Part shown: positions 1-8,270 of the stretch, in pieces
How positions within the stretch are numbered: position 1 is the stretch's first letter
Layout of the letters: the number at the start of each line of letters is the position of its first letter
From: UBA8752 sp042095055
GTDB taxonomy: Bacteria; Bacteroidota; Bacteroidia; Flavobacteriales_D; Sanyastnellaceae
Reading direction: 5' to 3'
DNA length: 64,000 bases
NCBI GenBank assembly: GCA_042095055.1
Contig: JBELBZ010000001.1
Coordinates: 158,201-222,200 of the forward strand
Notes under the pieces: model-generated
Databases searched by the model: none
Told to the model about the DNA's origin: nothing
What the model saw: only the letters and a program-made list of their open reading frames with translations
Program-made: the position numbers and the translations under genes

Positions 1-1
1 A

Positions 2-199
2 TGGGCACTGGGCGCTGGAGCGGCCGGGGCTTGGCTGTCATGGGGTCACCCCATCAAGGGACACACCGGGGTCGAATGGCGGGTGACAATGGGGGTGCTG
101 AGGGGAGATGTTCCGTGGATGGGATGGGATTGGGGTTCGGTCAGGGCATTTGGATCCGACCCCGCGCAGCAATGGCACTTGAATGGGTTGTGGCCATGA
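2..199 (+). CDS. C-terminal fragment of an unidentified protein
   Basis: Reading frame 2 is open from the window edge to a TGA at 197-199 and gives about 65 residues ending in ...WHLNGLWP. The composition looks protein-like, rich in Gly and Trp (for example ALGAGAAGAWLSWG and MGWDWGSVRAFG), as in a membrane or barrel-type protein. The TGA overlaps the ATG of the next gene at 196 in an ATGA junction, which is what suggests both frames are real and translationally coupled. I do not recognise the family and the N-terminus lies outside the window. Confidence 0.5.
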   Translation, partial: WALGAGAAGAWLSWGHPIKGHTGVEWRVTMGVLRGDVPWMGWDWGSVRAFGSDPAQQWHLNGLWP

Positions 200-1863
200 G
201 GGTCTGGTGGCGCAATCGAACGTCCATTCCACTGCTGAGTGTGTGGCTTGGGTTTGGACCCCGTGCATTTGCCCAGGCCGAACAAGAGGCGGCCTTGGAC
301 ATTCCTTTGGTGGCCGTGGCTTGGGATGCGGGATGCTTAACACGCGATGAGTGCGCGGGGATGGCCGCAGCTTTTCGCGATCAACCCTTGGCCGTATGGA
401 CCCAACAGGCGGTGGCAGCTGAACTTGACCCTTCTCGTGCTTCGCGTGTGGTGGACTGTCTGCGCCAACTTCCCGAATGGCGGGAAGTGTTTCAATTGGC
501 GGTACAATCTCCTGGCCGACAGCCCGGGACCAACTTGAGGATACGGGGAGACTTCACCCAGGGCGCAACAGGTCTGAACGCCTCCTTTTCAAGCAAGGGC
601 AGGGCAGGAGGTTCAGTGGGCTTTAGGGTTGCGCTGCGAGAAGGACATGGTGAAGTGGATGCTGCCCACGCCAAGGTTGAGGGGCTTCGGGGGGTGTGGT
701 GGTGTGGGACCTTGGCAGCGGGCTATGGTCAGGGCTTGGTGGTGTGGACACCCAGCCCTTTTGATGACATCGGAGGGATGGAAGGAAGCCACAGAATTGG
801 AAGGGGCATTCGGACGGTCTCTTTTCGCCAACGCGGGGTGTGGAACGGCGTGGGCTGGCAGCAAAACTCCTCCTTTGTGCGCCCCGGACGGCCCCGTTGG
901 TGTATGGTGGGCAAGACCTGGCCTGAACAGCGGGGAACGGCAGCCCTTGGTGGGAGGCTAGGCCGCGTGGAATGGGCGGGGCGCCTTCAAGAATTGATGG
1001 ATGGCGGATGGTCCGGATTGGCGGGCATCAATGGCAAGGGCTCTGGAAAAGGGTGGAGCTTTCGCTGGGCGATGGCCGCATTTCGCCAAGGGTGGGAAGG
1101 CCGCTTCAGCGCCTTGAAAACGTGGTCGGCCAATGGAGAGGCACACATGCAATTGGAACGCATCCACCCCCAGCATCCAAAGTGGCGAAGTGGAGAAATG
1201 CGGTCAAGAGCGCTTGACCCCGAAGCCCTCCCAGGAATGTTGTGGAAAGGCGGTATTGCATTTCAGGGCCGTTGGGACGGTTGGGTCCGAATGGAGGCCC
1301 GCTGGTGGGGCCCTCCTCCACACCGGCTCAGTCGACGCACTTCTGTGCGTGTTGAAAGGCAGGGCCACCGCCTGGACTTCAAGGTTTTCATGGAACCCGA
1401 AGCGCCCATTCAAAGCGCGGCGCAAGGCCTTTTGGGCGAGGGCCATTGGTCGGCCTCTTGGCGCAAGCTGCACAGCGCTCGGGAACTGGGTGCGCCAGTC
1501 TGGCGCTGGTGCGTCAGTGCATCAGGGCAGGGCGAAGCATGGGGAGTGGCGGTCGCCTTTATGGTGGCATGGAAAGTGGAAGGACAGGGCCGATGGCGCT
1601 TGGGAGTGGCACAGTCTTGGGGGAAAGAAGGAGCTCCCATCCGCTACATTCAAGGGTGGGACGGCAGGCCATCAGAGCCCTTCTCCAAGACGGGCTTCAA
1701 GGGGTTTTTGCGCTGGGTATCGGACAATGGGACATGGCGGATGGGCGTGCGCACGGGTTGGACGGAGGGCATGGATTTCGAAGAAATGGAAGGCATGTCG
1801 TGGGGAATCCACGCTTTTCGGGTGGAATTCAAACCGCCTTGGCCTTCGGCGCGCCGAGGGTAG
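196..1863 (+). CDS. Helix-hairpin-helix / beta-barrel-like outer membrane protein
   Basis: About 555 residues. The chosen ATG at 196 follows an ATGA overlap with the upstream frame and begins a signal-peptide-like stretch (MRVWWRNRTSIPLLSVWLGF ending AFAQA); the frame stays open to position 1, but that extension has no signal-like start. A short helical region with Cys-containing helices (about residues 45-95) precedes a long segment rich in Gly, Trp, Arg and alternating hydrophobics, including GYGQGLVVWTPSPFD. This resembles the Bacteroidota family annotated as helix-hairpin-helix domain-containing proteins, where a ComEA-like N-terminus is joined to an outer-membrane-barrel-like C-terminus with a conserved FGQGL-type motif. 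The HHH portion here is degenerate. A role in DNA binding or uptake is only a family-based guess. Confidence 0.55.
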   Translation: MRVWWRNRTSIPLLSVWLGFGPRAFAQAEQEAALDIPLVAVAWDAGCLTRDECAGMAAAFRDQPLAVWTQQAVAAELDPSRASRVVDCLRQLPEWREVFQLAVQSPGRQPGTNLRIRGDFTQGATGLNASFSSKGRAGGSVGFRVALREGHGEVDAAHAKVEGLRGVWWCGTLAAGYGQGLVVWTPSPFDDIGGMEGSHRIGRGIRTVSFRQRGVWNGVGWQQNSSFVRPGRPRWCMVGKTWPEQRGTAALGGRLGRVEWAGRLQELMDGGWSGLAGINGKGSGKGWSFRWAMAAFRQGWEGRFSALKTWSANGEAHMQLERIHPQHPKWRSGEMRSRALDPEALPGMLWKGGIAFQGRWDGWVRMEARWWGPPPHRLSRRTSVRVERQGHRLDFKVFMEPEAPIQSAAQGLLGEGHWSASWRKLHSARELGAPVWRWCVSASGQGEAWGVAVAFMVAWKVEGQGRWRLGVAQSWGKEGAPIRYIQGWDGRPSEPFSKTGFKGFLRWVSDNGTWRMGVRTGWTEGMDFEEMEGMSWGIHAFRVEFKPPWPSARRG

Positions 1864-1936
1864 CCGCTATATTGCACAACGCCCGCGGACCCAACACCAA
1901 AACAGGTGAGGTACAAGGGCGACATACCTCAACCAT

Positions 1937-2503
1937 ATGGCAACCACTTCCGATATCAAGAACGGTTTGTGCCTGCGCCACCAAGGCGGGCTTTACCAGG
2001 TCCTCGAATTCCTTCACAAGAAGACGGCACGGGGTTCGGGCAATGTCTGGACCAAAATGAAAAACCTCGAGAACGGCAAGATCATCGAGCACTCCTACAA
2101 CACAGGAGCGAAGGTCGATGTCATTCGGGTCGAGACACGCGAACACACCTTCTTGTACGAGGATGACATGGGGTACAACTTCATGAACACCGAGTCCTTT
2201 GAGCAAATCTTGCTCGAAAAGCACCTGATCGACAATTCTCATTTCCTTCAGGACGAAATGAAGTGTTTGATTGTATTTCACGCGGATGAAGAGCGGCCGT
2301 TGAGTGCCTCGTTGCCCAGCCACATTGAAGCCGAAGTCACTTACACAGAACCAGGTGTCAGAGGCGATACAGCGACCAACACCTTCAAGCCCGCGACGAT
2401 CGACACTGGAGCAGAAGTGAGGGTGCCTTTGTTTATCAATACCGGAGACCGCATCAAGGTGGACACCCGCACGGGCGATTACTCCGAACGGGTCAAGAAA
2501 TGA
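1937..2503 (+). CDS. efp: Elongation factor P
   Basis: Full-length 188-residue EF-P, which binds between the ribosomal P and E sites and relieves stalling at polyproline. It starts MATTSDIKNGLCL, as in other Bacteroidota EF-P, and ends DTRTGDYSERVKK. The three beta-barrel domains are complete, including the C-terminal signature (TYTEPGVRGDTATNTFKPAT). The tip loop of domain I reads KKTARGSGNVW instead of the usual KPGKGPAF, so an arginine (R32) sits at the residue that is normally modified. R32 is also the number of the rhamnosylated arginine in EarP-type EF-P, but no earP-like gene is in this window. Six nucleotides separate it from the phosphatase gene downstream, so co-transcription is likely. 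Confidence 0.95.
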   Translation: MATTSDIKNGLCLRHQGGLYQVLEFLHKKTARGSGNVWTKMKNLENGKIIEHSYNTGAKVDVIRVETREHTFLYEDDMGYNFMNTESFEQILLEKHLIDNSHFLQDEMKCLIVFHADEERPLSASLPSHIEAEVTYTEPGVRGDTATNTFKPATIDTGAEVRVPLFINTGDRIKVDTRTGDYSERVKK

Positions 2504-2509
2504 CCCCTC

Positions 2510-3733
2510 ATGGCCTCTGATCTCCGGACCAAAAAGCGGCTGGACCGCCTGAGACAGCAGGCAGATGTGCTGTTGGAGCTGACCCAAGCGATCAACCGCA
2601 ATGTGCCGGACAGCGATCTTTTTGCGCTGTATCAGAGGTGCTTAGAAAGCATAGGCGTAGGCAAGCTTGCGCTGTTTTCTCGAAGCCAAGAAGAGACCGT
2701 TTGGGGATGTCTTGTCGAGTGGGGTTATCCCATGAGTTTGCCCAAATTGGCCAATGCCTCAGAGGTCCTGTCGGGCAAGGCCCACGCCATTGTCGACGGG
2801 GATACAGCGGTAGAGTTCGATCTGGCCATTCCGGTCGAGCACGATGGCGATGTGATCGCCTACGTCGTCATGGGGGACCGAGAGGAGGGACGGGGCATGA
2901 GTCCGTCCATCCGGTATGTGCGCTTCATCACCACCCTGACCAATGTCTTGGTGGTGGCCCTGAGGAACCGGGAATTGACAGCAGAACGTATTCGGACTGC
3001 GGGTTTGGAGCGGGAGCTGGCATTGGCGGGAGAAATGCAATCCATGCTCCTTCCAAGCAATTTGCCAAATGATGGACACCGGTCGTTTTCGGCGCGTTAC
3101 CGGCCGCACCATCATGTGGGCGGAGATTATTATGACGCCGTCATGCTGCCCGATGGACGCATGGCCATTGCCATGGCCGATGTGAGTGGCAAAGGCATGC
3201 CTGCCGCCTTTCTCATGTCCAACTTTCAGGCGCATTTACACGCCCATTTGGACCACAATTCAGGCGCCATCGAAGATGTTGTTAGGTCCCTGAATGAGCG
3301 GGTTTTTGGAAGCGCCGGGGGTGAACGGTTCATCACACTCTTTCTCGCCATTCACGACCCGGTCAGCAGGGTCATAGATTATGTCAATTGCGGCCACAAC
3401 CCGCCCCTGTTTGTGCCAGCCAAAGGCCCGGGAACCTTCTTGGGTGAAGGGTGTCCAGGATTGGGGATGTTGGATTTTCTGCCAGTGGTCGGCGCAGGTC
3501 AACTCTCCGTGGAGGTGGGGTCAAAACTGGTCTGCTTTACCGATGGTTTGGTGGAGCAGGAGAACACCGAGGGAGAAGCTTACGGAGAGCACCGCCTCCA
3601 AAAACTGGTGGAGGGTGAAAGGAAGTCAGGCTGTGAGGCGCTCAATACCAGCATCATTGTGGATTGGGAGCAGCACCGAGGCGTGGCAGATCCCGCGGAC
3701 GACACCGCCCTGCTTACCGTTCACTTTTCTTGA
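2510..3733 (+). CDS. PP2C/SpoIIE-type serine phosphatase (RsbU-like)
   Basis: 407 residues. The N-terminal half (about 20-165) looks like a GAF-type sensor, followed by a helical linker (RTAGLERELALAGEMQSMLL) that is typical of RsbU proteins. The C-terminal PP2C/SpoIIE domain (about 185-405) has the metal-binding motifs GGDYYDAV, MADVSGKGMPAAFLM and a late DDTALL. Such enzymes dephosphorylate anti-sigma-factor antagonists or other response proteins. No cognate antagonist or kinase is beside it. It follows efp by 6 nt and its 3' end overlaps the convergent O-antigen ligase gene by 20 nt. Confidence 0.88.
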   Translation: MASDLRTKKRLDRLRQQADVLLELTQAINRNVPDSDLFALYQRCLESIGVGKLALFSRSQEETVWGCLVEWGYPMSLPKLANASEVLSGKAHAIVDGDTAVEFDLAIPVEHDGDVIAYVVMGDREEGRGMSPSIRYVRFITTLTNVLVVALRNRELTAERIRTAGLERELALAGEMQSMLLPSNLPNDGHRSFSARYRPHHHVGGDYYDAVMLPDGRMAIAMADVSGKGMPAAFLMSNFQAHLHAHLDHNSGAIEDVVRSLNERVFGSAGGERFITLFLAIHDPVSRVIDYVNCGHNPPLFVPAKGPGTFLGEGCPGLGMLDFLPVVGAGQLSVEVGSKLVCFTDGLVEQENTEGEAYGEHRLQKLVEGERKSGCEALNTSIIVDWEQHRGVADPADDTALLTVHFS

Positions 3734-5183
3734 CCTCCAGATCCATCACCACGAGGATGGCCAAGAAGCCCCAGAAGGGAGCGCTGGCTTTATCTGTGTC
3801 GAGGTAGTTGTTCAATACCCCGTGGATGAAGTAGGTCATCAGCCCCAGATAGACCGACATCGCCCAATAGGCCCTCCAGCGGTCTCGTTCTCTGAGGGCA
3901 CGGTAGGTTCGAAACCCCATGTTGCAGGTGGCGAGGAGGATGCCCAAAATGATCAGGGTTCCAGGGATTCCTTGTTCGGCCAAAGGACCCAGATACTCAC
4001 TGTGGGCGTTGCCCCGGTCTGCATTGTTGGTCGAGATGATGGTGCGGTGTTCTGACCGTTGGTGGGGAGCGTAGACAAATTGGTACGTGCCAGGTCCCCA
4101 GCCTGTCAAAGGACGTTCAGACCAGAGGCTCAGCGCACAGCTCCAGCGGTTGATGCGCTCCAGGTTGGAGGCGTCACTCGAAACGTTGCTGATGGATTCG
4201 ACGTGCTCAGTGAGGTCGTCGGAAGAGTCTTGATCGTTGCGCTCCAAAGAAATGAGCAGTTGGTCCCATGACAGCAACAGCAAAGCTGCCGCCAGCACGG
4301 CAGCCACGATCAACGTGCGCAATTTGACTCCGAGTCGCATCAGCAAGCCCAAGGCCGCCGCCGCCACCAAGGAAACCCAAGCCGCGCGTGTAAAGGAGAG
4401 GATGAGGCCCAAAGTGAGCACCACAAAGGCCACTCCCAATCCGAGCTTTCCAATGGCTTGCCGGTTGGGCTTGATCAACAAGGCCAGCAGGGGAAACCAA
4501 AACATGGCGAGCACGGCACCATAGCTGGTGTGGTCCTTGAAAAAAGGGTCCATGACCCAATGGCCGGCCTGTTTTTCAAAACCGTAACCGGCATGGCGCA
4601 CGACCGTGTAGATGATGACGGCGAGAAGGGGCAGCAGGTAAAGCAGGACAAAGTGTTCTTGCCGCTCGCGCTGCCGCAGAATAGGCGCCAACAGAAAAAA
4701 GAACCCCACGACAAACCAAGCCCGCGCGATGGTAAACTTCAGGGAGACGATCGGGTCCCAGGAGAGCAATGTGGTGACGATGAGCCACAAAAACATCACT
4801 TGTAGCCACCGCGAAATGGGGTGCCGTTCAATGTCAACATCCATTCCGATTCCCCTGAGTCGGTCCAGAAGAAACAGCAGCAGCAACCCAAACAAGATGG
4901 GTTCGGTTGGGAGGTAGAGTCCGACCCCGCCAATTTCAAGTTGTTCCAGGTTGAGGCTGAGCGGCACGGTAGCCACAAGGCCCAACAGCAGCAGGTCGCG
5001 CCGAGACAGCGCCAGTGCGACAATCCCGAACACCAAAGGAAGCGCGGCCACCCCATAAGCCTCCTGGGATACAGCCCAAAAAAGCAGTGCGCCAAAACCC
5101 AAAATGACCGCAGCAGTGCCGCCGGAAAACGGCGACGGATCTGGGATCACAACAGGGCGCTTTGCCTGGGGCGCTGGGTTCAT
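3714..5183 (-). CDS. O-antigen ligase/polymerase-like membrane protein
   Basis: 489 residues with roughly ten to twelve hydrophobic segments and a long periplasmic loop (about 300-400) containing LTGWGPGTYQFVYAP and GNAHSEYLGPLAEQG. That loop, with its conserved polar WGPGT and NAHSEYL motifs, is typical of the O-antigen ligase (WaaL/Wzy) family. It probably joins or polymerises surface polysaccharide at the outer face of the inner membrane. The ATG overlaps the stop of the Wzz-like gene in an ATGA junction, so the two form one transcriptional unit. Family assignment is good; ligase versus polymerase cannot be told from sequence. Confidence 0.82.
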   Translation of the reverse strand: MNPAPQAKRPVVIPDPSPFSGGTAAVILGFGALLFWAVSQEAYGVAALPLVFGIVALALSRRDLLLLGLVATVPLSLNLEQLEIGGVGLYLPTEPILFGLLLLFLLDRLRGIGMDVDIERHPISRWLQVMFLWLIVTTLLSWDPIVSLKFTIARAWFVVGFFFLLAPILRQRERQEHFVLLYLLPLLAVIIYTVVRHAGYGFEKQAGHWVMDPFFKDHTSYGAVLAMFWFPLLALLIKPNRQAIGKLGLGVAFVVLTLGLILSFTRAAWVSLVAAAALGLLMRLGVKLRTLIVAAVLAAALLLLSWDQLLISLERNDQDSSDDLTEHVESISNVSSDASNLERINRWSCALSLWSERPLTGWGPGTYQFVYAPHQRSEHRTIISTNNADRGNAHSEYLGPLAEQGIPGTLIILGILLATCNMGFRTYRALRERDRWRAYWAMSVYLGLMTYFIHGVLNNYLDTDKASAPFWGFLAILVVMDLEVKKSER

Positions 5184-6172
5184 CGGATGGCGTCGCGCGT
5201 CAGCAAAAACACAAGGGCGGCCAAGGCCAATGACACGGCTCCCATCACAGCAATCAGCCAGCGCACAGGCCGGGCCTTCTTGTCGGCGGATGCGGCGCGG
5301 TCCACTACAAATGCAGCTGGGATTTGCGATTCAGCATCGAGCTTGTTGAGGTCATAACGCTTCTTCAGCACTGCCTCCTGCTCGTAGGCATCTTCGAGCT
5401 TGGTGGTCAACTGGTTGTACTCATTGGCATATGGTGCCAAGCGCTCCATTTTAGATTCGATGTTCTCCGCCCGCGAGAACTGGCCTTCCGCCAAAGCGGT
5501 CGCATACTGCTCGTTGAGGCCTTCGATTTGGATGGGGAAATCGTAGATGCCAATGCTGCGCAAATCGCCAAGCCGCCCCTCCATTTCTTTGATTTCGTTT
5601 TGGTTCTGCAGCAGTGAGCGTTCGGCATAACGCAAGGCTTCACCCGCGCGGTCATTCCGCAATTGGTTCGCCACCGAGTCGGTCAGTTGGGCAATGTCAT
5701 TGGCCATGCGCTCGGCCATATCTGGAGCAATGTCAAAGACATCAATTCTGATTGAACCGTAACGGGTCAGATTCGCCCCTACTTTTCCCGCATAGACCTT
5801 GGCCATCGCGGCTTTCGCACCAGCTTGGTCGCGTTCAATGTTGTAGTGTGTCCAGAGGTCATACTTCTCGATGACCCTCCTTCGAATGCGGTCTGAATTC
5901 AGAATCTGCAAGAGGCGTTCGGCATCCTCTGTCTCACCGTAAGCCAAAATGTCTTCCCGTTTGACTTCTTCATAGAACTGAGCTCCAATGGATTGCTGCG
6001 GCAAAGCAAAGAGCACGACAGAAGATTGAAATTCAGGCTCGATCAAAAATGAGGCAGCAGCGCTGATCAGTCCACCAAGAAGGCCGGCGATGATCAGGGG
6101 TTTCCGCCAATCCCAGACCCTGCGCAGCAAAGTGGCATCTGGGGTGTTCGTGTTGGATGAGGTCGTATCCAT
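5180..6172 (-). CDS. Wzz-like polysaccharide chain-length determinant
   Basis: 330 residues from the ATG at 6172 (MDTTSSNTNTPDATLLRRVW); the open frame extends upstream but that part has no membrane anchor or similarity. A first membrane helix at about 24-45 (LIIAGLLGGLISAAASFLI) is followed by a periplasmic Wzz-type domain, a helical coiled-coil-like part (about 150-270) and a second membrane helix near the C-terminus (LIAVMGAVSLALAALVFLL). This is the layout of polysaccharide co-polymerases without the tyrosine-kinase domain. It is coupled to the downstream ligase-like gene and divergent from a GT4 glycosyltransferase, consistent with O-antigen or capsule assembly. Confidence 0.8.
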   Translation of the reverse strand: MDTTSSNTNTPDATLLRRVWDWRKPLIIAGLLGGLISAAASFLIEPEFQSSVVLFALPQQSIGAQFYEEVKREDILAYGETEDAERLLQILNSDRIRRRVIEKYDLWTHYNIERDQAGAKAAMAKVYAGKVGANLTRYGSIRIDVFDIAPDMAERMANDIAQLTDSVANQLRNDRAGEALRYAERSLLQNQNEIKEMEGRLGDLRSIGIYDFPIQIEGLNEQYATALAEGQFSRAENIESKMERLAPYANEYNQLTTKLEDAYEQEAVLKKRYDLNKLDAESQIPAAFVVDRAASADKKARPVRWLIAVMGAVSLALAALVFLLTRDAIR

Positions 6173-6292
6173 GGTGTGCAAATCGTATTGCGGTTCCGTT
6201 CCGATGCGCAAGATGCACCGGACAATTGGCCCAACGTGAAGTAAGGACAAACCGTATCCGGATTGTTTCAACTTTTGCACTAGAGCAGGTCG

Positions 6293-6300
6293 TAATTTGG
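6293..6300 (+). promoter_or_regulatory. Putative -7 element of the GT4 gene (leaderless layout)
   Basis: TAATTTGG followed by CCCC and the ATG at 6305. It matches the TAnn-TT core of Bacteroidota -7 boxes but lies only 4 nt from the start codon, so transcription would begin at or near the ATG. Confidence 0.5.
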
Positions 6301-6304
6301 CCCC

Positions 6305-7504
6305 ATGGCAGTGGTGGCGATCAATACCCGTTTGGTGATTCCAGACAAATTGGACGGCATTGGTTGGTTCACCTTGGAAACGGTTCAGCGCATAACAGCA
6401 GCGCATCCTGAACATCACTTTCACTTGCTCTTCGACAGGCTGCCACCGGAAGACTTGTTTCCCGGGGACAACGTGGAGTGCCATTGGGTATGGCCACCCG
6501 CACGCCGTCCATTCTTACTCAACATCTGGTTGGATTGGGCGGTCCCAAGGCTTTTGAAGCAATGGAAAGCAGACGTCTTTGTCTCACCGGATGGTTTTTT
6601 GAGCAGCAGGACGGCTGTCCCTCAGGTTGCAGTGCAGCATGACTTGAACTTCGAACACCATCCGGAGTGGTTGCCAGATCGCGTGGCCCGGCATTACAAA
6701 AAGCGCTTCCCCGCTGCTGCAAAACGGGCGGCCCGGGTCGCCACAGTGAGCAGGTTTAGCGCTGAGGACATTCACCAGCGTTACGGGGTGCCCAAAGACC
6801 GTGTGGATGTCGTGTACAATGGAGCTGGCAGTGTTTATCACCGAGCACCCTTGGGGGCCAATGCCCAACAACAGGCGCGCCTCGTCCGTGATAAGTTCAC
6901 CCACGGCCGTCCATTTTTTGTCTTTGTTGGAACCCAGCACCCTCGAAAAAACCTCGGCGGCTTGATGAAAGCATTCAGCACCTACCGCGCTCAAGGAGGT
7001 CGATGGGACTTGCTGTTGGTGGGGACGCCATTGTGGCGCCGAAGACGGTTTGATGCTCGGCAATCGGTGGAAGACCTTCCGGATCAACTTCGGAATCATG
7101 TGCATACATCGGGCTGGTTGCCACAGGACCAGCTTGCCCAAGTGCTGTCATCTGCAGGGGCACTGGTGTTTATTCCCTGGTTTGAAGGCTTTGGAATCCC
7201 AATGGTTGAGGCATTTGCAGCGGGGACTCCTGTAATCCATGGCAATCGGACTTCCCTCCCTGAGGTAGCAGCTGGGGCAGGGCTTGAGGTCGACCCAGGA
7301 CACGCGAATCAAGTGGCCGAAGCCATGCGGCGCATAGAAGATGAGCCTGCGCTGCGCGCTGCTTTGATCGAAAAAGGCAAAGACCGAGCAGAGGATTTCA
7401 GCTGGGAGAAAACTTCGTCTTTGCTGTGGTCTTGTATTGAGCAAGCAGCATCAGATGCCGGTGTGGACATGTCGGTGGGGAAAGGGGGTTCAGCTTCAGC
7501 GTGA
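6305..7504 (+). CDS. GT4-family glycosyltransferase
   Basis: 399 residues of GT-B fold. The N-terminal domain carries NTRLVIPDKLDGIGWF and VAVQHDLNFEHHPEWL. The C-terminal nucleotide-sugar domain has VYNGAG, FVGTQHPRKNLGGLMKAF and the GT4 donor-site motif FEGFGIPMVEAFAAGTPV with its two spaced glutamates. It probably transfers a hexose to a lipid-linked or polysaccharide acceptor on the cytoplasmic side. It is divergent from the Wzz/ligase pair, and its TGA overlaps the ATG of rnhB by one base. Donor and acceptor cannot be deduced. Confidence 0.87.
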   Translation: MAVVAINTRLVIPDKLDGIGWFTLETVQRITAAHPEHHFHLLFDRLPPEDLFPGDNVECHWVWPPARRPFLLNIWLDWAVPRLLKQWKADVFVSPDGFLSSRTAVPQVAVQHDLNFEHHPEWLPDRVARHYKKRFPAAAKRAARVATVSRFSAEDIHQRYGVPKDRVDVVYNGAGSVYHRAPLGANAQQQARLVRDKFTHGRPFFVFVGTQHPRKNLGGLMKAFSTYRAQGGRWDLLLVGTPLWRRRRFDARQSVEDLPDQLRNHVHTSGWLPQDQLAQVLSSAGALVFIPWFEGFGIPMVEAFAAGTPVIHGNRTSLPEVAAGAGLEVDPGHANQVAEAMRRIEDEPALRAALIEKGKDRAEDFSWEKTSSLLWSCIEQAASDAGVDMSVGKGGSASA

Positions 7505-8085
7505 TGGGACTGCAGTTGCACGCGCTCAAGGACCGTTTGGAAGCGGGTGTGGATGAAGCAGGCCGGGGGTGTTTGGCAGGTCCAGTCACGGCAGCGGCCG
7601 TGATCCCTGGTCGCGCAGGGGCGGCATGGCTGCGGGCAGGGCTCAACGACAGCAAGCAGATCAATGCCAAAACCAGACAGGAATTGCGGGAGCGGATTGA
7701 GTCCGAGGCTGCAGCCTGGGCTGTGGGTTGGGCCTCGGTCGAGGAAATAGAGGAATTGAACATCCTCAAAGCGTCACACCTCGCCATGCACCGGGCCATC
7801 GATGCTCTGTCCACAGCACCCGAGTTTTTATTAATCGATGGAAATCGGTTCCAAACCCATTCGATTCCACACTCCTGTGAAATCAAGGGTGATGGTCGAT
7901 TTATGTCCATTGCAGCGGCCAGCATTCTGGCCAAGACCCACAGGGATGAGTTGATGCTGGAGCTGTCAGCGGCATTTCCAGAGTACGGTTGGGAGCGCAA
8001 CAAAGGGTATCCCACCAAAGCGCACAAAGCCGCTTTATCGTCGCACGGAGTCTGCGTCCATCACAGAAACACCTTTAAATGGTGA
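7504..8085 (+). CDS. rnhB: Ribonuclease HII
   Basis: 193 residues; cleaves RNA in RNA-DNA hybrids and removes misincorporated ribonucleotides. The hallmark GVDEAGRGCLAGPV is at residues 15-28. The remaining acidic sites lie in NDSKQI, the region around LLIDGN, and KGDGRFMSIAAASILAKTHRD, all present. The end YPTKAHKAAL...HRNTFK is the usual type 2 RNase H C-terminus. I chose the ATG at 7504, which overlaps the TGA of the glycosyltransferase; a GTG one codon earlier is possible. Confidence 0.95.
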   Translation: MGLQLHALKDRLEAGVDEAGRGCLAGPVTAAAVIPGRAGAAWLRAGLNDSKQINAKTRQELRERIESEAAAWAVGWASVEEIEELNILKASHLAMHRAIDALSTAPEFLLIDGNRFQTHSIPHSCEIKGDGRFMSIAAASILAKTHRDELMLELSAAFPEYGWERNKGYPTKAHKAALSSHGVCVHHRNTFKW

Positions 8086-8270
8086 TGCCAAATGGCATCA
8101 GGCCAATCGATTGTAAGCATTATTGAGGGTTCCTATCGACGACAACAAGAAGTTCAAGGGGCATTATCTAAGCCTGTGTTATCAATCGGTTAACCGCAGC
8201 ACTGGTCGGCGGTTTGAGGTGAACACTGAACGTAACTTGTTGTTGATTTTCTGTAACCAAGACATCAAAC
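8084..8270. other. Intergenic leader between rnhB and the giant secreted protein
   Basis: 187 nt of lower GC than the surroundings. It opens with a perfect GATGCC/GGCATC inverted repeat at 8084-8099 that has no T-run, then an AT-rich stretch with TAACTTG at 8233-8239. No RNA gene or ORF could be supported. It most likely holds the promoter of the downstream gene. Confidence 0.35.

Noticed and set aside
1133..1909. 258-residue frame overlapping the HHH/barrel protein
   Set aside because: It is embedded out of frame in a gene with a plausible signal peptide and barrel-like composition.
8084..8099. Perfect GATGCC/GGCATC inverted repeat after rnhB as a terminator
   Set aside because: Short stem with no T-run; reported only as part of the intergenic description.
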